DNA of 64,000 bases, from NCBI RefSeq assembly GCF_963675165.1, contig NC_087381.1:6635378-6699377 (forward strand), given 5' to 3'. The notes below the pieces were generated by a model that saw only the letters and a list, made by a program, of their open reading frames with translations, was not told the DNA's origin and did not search any database. Source of the stretch: Halichondria panicea. Lineage: Eukaryota; Porifera; Demospongiae; Suberitida; Halichondriidae. Positions 61,921 through 64,000 of this stretch are shown here, piece by piece. Made by a program: the position numbers and the translations under genes. How positions within the stretch are numbered: position 1 is the stretch's first letter; each line of letters opens with the position of its first letter.

Positions 61921-62640
61921 ATTATACTAGGGGTACACATGGTGCAATCCTCGCTCAGCATTAAATTTTGCTTGGCTTATGACGTAATTTAGTTTGCTTG
62001 GCTTATGACGTAATTTTCTTTTGTTGCGTAATGATCGGCACGCACGTAAGAAAGCTAGGTTTGTGTATTCAATAAAGACAGTGTAGAACCTCTTTGTGAG
62101 ATCCGAAGTGGGCCAGAGAGTCTTGTGTACACTACATATTGTGAGAAGAGTAGGGTAGAGAAGTAGCTAGATCTAGCTAGCTGGAGATGTTTGTGTAATG
62201 ATCGTTTTTGTGGCGGATCATCACGGTAAGAACCATAGTTGAAGTAAGGTCACTAAGGGCCATGCAGAGCTTCACTGTGGGATGAGAAGTCGTTCAGAGA
62301 GTCTTGTGTTGATGTAGAGTACCTGTGCTGAGTTTAGAACGAAACCGCTTGACTGGAGAGCAACTGGAGCTAGATCTAGTTTAAATTGACCAACCACTAC
62401 CACCACTACCACCGTTGATCTCGATTGATACTCACTTCGCTCGGAATAATATCATAATTATAGCAAGTAAATTTAAATTTAAATAGACTATTATTAATTG
62501 ACAATCATGCTGCATAGCTTTATTATTGATCTCATGCGATATGCTGGGATTGAGTATCAAGCTAAAATATTCATTTTGGCAACCTGCACCTTGATTCGCC
62601 AGTAAGGTACATGGTATACACGAATATCAGGAGCGTAGTA
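61921..62640. other. no gene recognised
   Basis: GCTTGGCTTATGACGTAATT is repeated twice at 61971-62013. Stretches such as TTCAATAAAGACAGTGTAG resemble parts of an LTR, but I found no paired copy or coding region. Confidence 0.35.
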
Positions 62641-62651
62641 TAAATCTAATA

Positions 62652-63711
62652 TAGCCTCCTTTACAAGGCCTCTGAAGGGAGGCCTGCTACTGACTGCTTG
62701 TGCATGCGCACCATTATTGGATATTTTCCCCGTAAAGTTTCCCATTAAACAGAAATTTTTACTAGAAAATATCTTGATATACGATTTAAAGTCATACACA
62801 GAGCTATATATATAGCTAGCTAGCTAGAGCTGTAGGTTTTTTGCAGCAGCTATTTTCTTTCTGATAGAGTCTAATAGACTTTCACCAAGGTTAGTATTAG
62901 ATGGGCGTGGCCTGTCAATATAGTATTGGCTGGCTTTCATCAGCTTTTACTTCGTTCAGACGATGTCATCCACACTGTTGTAGGCTGTGAGTCTTTTGTT
63001 AACATAGCAGGCTAAGGGTAGCTATCAATCCGATGGGCTAGAAACCTTCAATCAAATTTTCTATCTACTTCCTTCGATTCACATCCGTTCATTGTGATGT
63101 CATTATTTTACTGAGCATATACGATGTTATCCAAAGCCCCCAGATACCGGGGGATATTAGCACATGCGCAAGCAGTCGATACCAGGCCCACTTCTCTAAT
63201 GAAGTGCGGCCTGGGATCGAGGCTAGCTTCTGTCCAGCTGTTATAGTGGAGCTGTCCCAGCGAACACCACCCATCATGCACCTTTCAGCTCGTTTCTGTA
63301 CCTTTTCCAGTTCTTGGATGTATTTCTTTTGGTGGGGATTCCAGACTGGTGAGCAGTACTCTAAGTGGGGCCGTACCAAAGCAATGTATGCCAATTCTTT
63401 TGATGTGTTGCTGGTACCATGCATGCATGGTTTTACATAGAAGTTTAACATCTTCGTGGCTTTAGAGTGACGCTTGAAGGATGTGGTTACTCCAGGATAG
63501 TTTCTTGTGAATGATCACACCGGGTAGCTATTAGAATGCTGTCAGATGGGCTAGAAACCACTTCTATCAATTCACTTCCGTTCGTTGTGTTTTACTGAGC
63601 ATAATACGATGTTATCCAAAGTCCCAGTTTCTGGGGATTATGTGGCGCATGCATGCATGCACAAACAGTCGATACCAGGCCCATCTTCAGTGTGGCCTGG
63701 GATCAAGGCTA
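62652..63711. mobile_element. composite Mutator-like element enclosing an RT fragment
   Basis: Left end TAGCCTCCTTTACAAGGCC; right end GTGGCCTGGGATCAAGGCTA at 63692-63711; flanks AATCTAATA (62643-62651) and TATCTAATA (63712-63720), 8 of 9 bases equal. A second, internal right end (GCGGCCTGGGATCGAGGCTA, 63206-63225) is followed by a LINE fragment and then by a partial repeat of the element's right part (63518-63711). It resembles the empty form of 45632-48965. Confidence 0.7.
63226..63517 (-). pseudogene. LINE reverse transcriptase C-terminal fragment
   Basis: The minus-strand frame gives KELAYIALVRPHLEYCSPVW, NPHQKKYIQELEKVQKRAER, and then a GGVRWDSSTI-type segment. This is the typical thumb-region block after the catalytic domain in LINE reverse transcriptases (…LVRPxLEYCSxVW…LEKVQRRA). 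It is a third LINE, distinct in sequence from the one at 46.5-48.9 kb. Confidence 0.75.
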
Positions 63712-63720
63712 TATCTAATA

Positions 63721-64000
63721 TAGAGGATGGGGATTGAGGAGAAAGTGACCCTTTTCTGGATATCAGTCAAGACACTAGATAGAGTTATTGCTTTTTCACA
63801 ATAAACATGAGAATTATCATTTTGGTGGATGTTTGCATGCATGTGTGAATGGAGACCATGTTGAGATTCAGCCAATACTCACGTAGATACAGAGCTATTT
63901 TGAGTTTGTTGGGACATGAATAAATAGAAGGTATATGTATAATAATTACATAAATCATATGCATGTACAGTATATATCGGTAATCCTATGGAATAGTAAA
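63721..64000. other. no gene recognised
   Basis: GGATATCAGTCAAGACACTA-GATA matches part of the 2.7-kb units near 51221, so this may be the start of another diverged copy of that intron sequence. No ankyrin exon is visible before the window ends. Confidence 0.4.

Noticed and set aside
62020-62225. Possible solo LTR (CAATAAAG signal, later TGGCGGATCATCACGG)
   Set aside because: No second copy, no TG…CA boundaries and no target duplication could be found.

Overview
The window is eukaryotic, animal-type genomic DNA: AT-rich, full of GT-AG introns and packed with short inverted-repeat transposons. The domain content (ankyrin, Death, Roc-COR, a Chlamydia-PMP-like beta-helix fragment) and the compact, MITE-dense introns suggest an early-branching metazoan, most likely a demosponge. 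That assignment is inference from content, not a database match.

Two tandem paralogous genes on the + strand dominate. Gene 1 (coding from about 5453 to 28110, with a possible alternative last exon ending at 31135) encodes N-terminal ankyrin repeats, a Death-like domain, a run of ankyrin repeats carried one per exon, a 2.3-kb exon with a Roc GTPase and COR region, and a C-terminal Death domain. Gene 2 (coding from about 34976 to at least 59838) repeats the 5' half: leader exon, ankyrin exon, ankyrin exon, Death domain, then 19 ankyrin exons. No Roc-COR exon is seen before the window ends. In both genes the start codon seems to lie in a tiny leader exon (ATGAG|gttagt) spliced to an acceptor just before a TGACAACC motif. 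From the second coding exon up to the Roc-COR exon every intron is phase 1, so each ankyrin exon (usually 105 or 102 bp) can be added, lost or skipped without changing frame. The array of gene 2 has grown by tandem duplication: three units of about 2.72 kb stand head to tail (50831-58995), with an older transposon-riddled unit upstream (40389 to about 50086).

Layout: 1-5400 holds fragments (a PMP-like beta-helix exon, an Arg-rich repeat, a RecQ-helicase fragment inside a TIR element) and anonymous DNA. 5453-28110 is gene 1; its 4.7-kb first intron is filled with nested MITEs. 28111-34975 holds tail-like coding repeats, a small membrane-protein exon, an alternative Death-domain exon, a DEAD-box-like motif fragment and local duplications. 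34976-59838 is gene 2, interrupted at 45.2-49.2 kb by a stack of nested elements with a LINE reverse transcriptase at its core. 59839-64000 is transposon-derived.

Mobile DNA: one TIR family (TAGCCTCG ends, 9-10 bp target duplications, Mutator-like) has twice carried degraded RecQ-helicase sequence and once encloses a LINE fragment. There are also TA-flanked MITEs (one pogo/Tigger-like), a CAGTGGCG family with 5-bp duplications, a microsatellite-bearing repeat family, and three LINE copies in different stages of decay. No tRNA, rRNA, CRISPR or promoter motif could be supported by eye.
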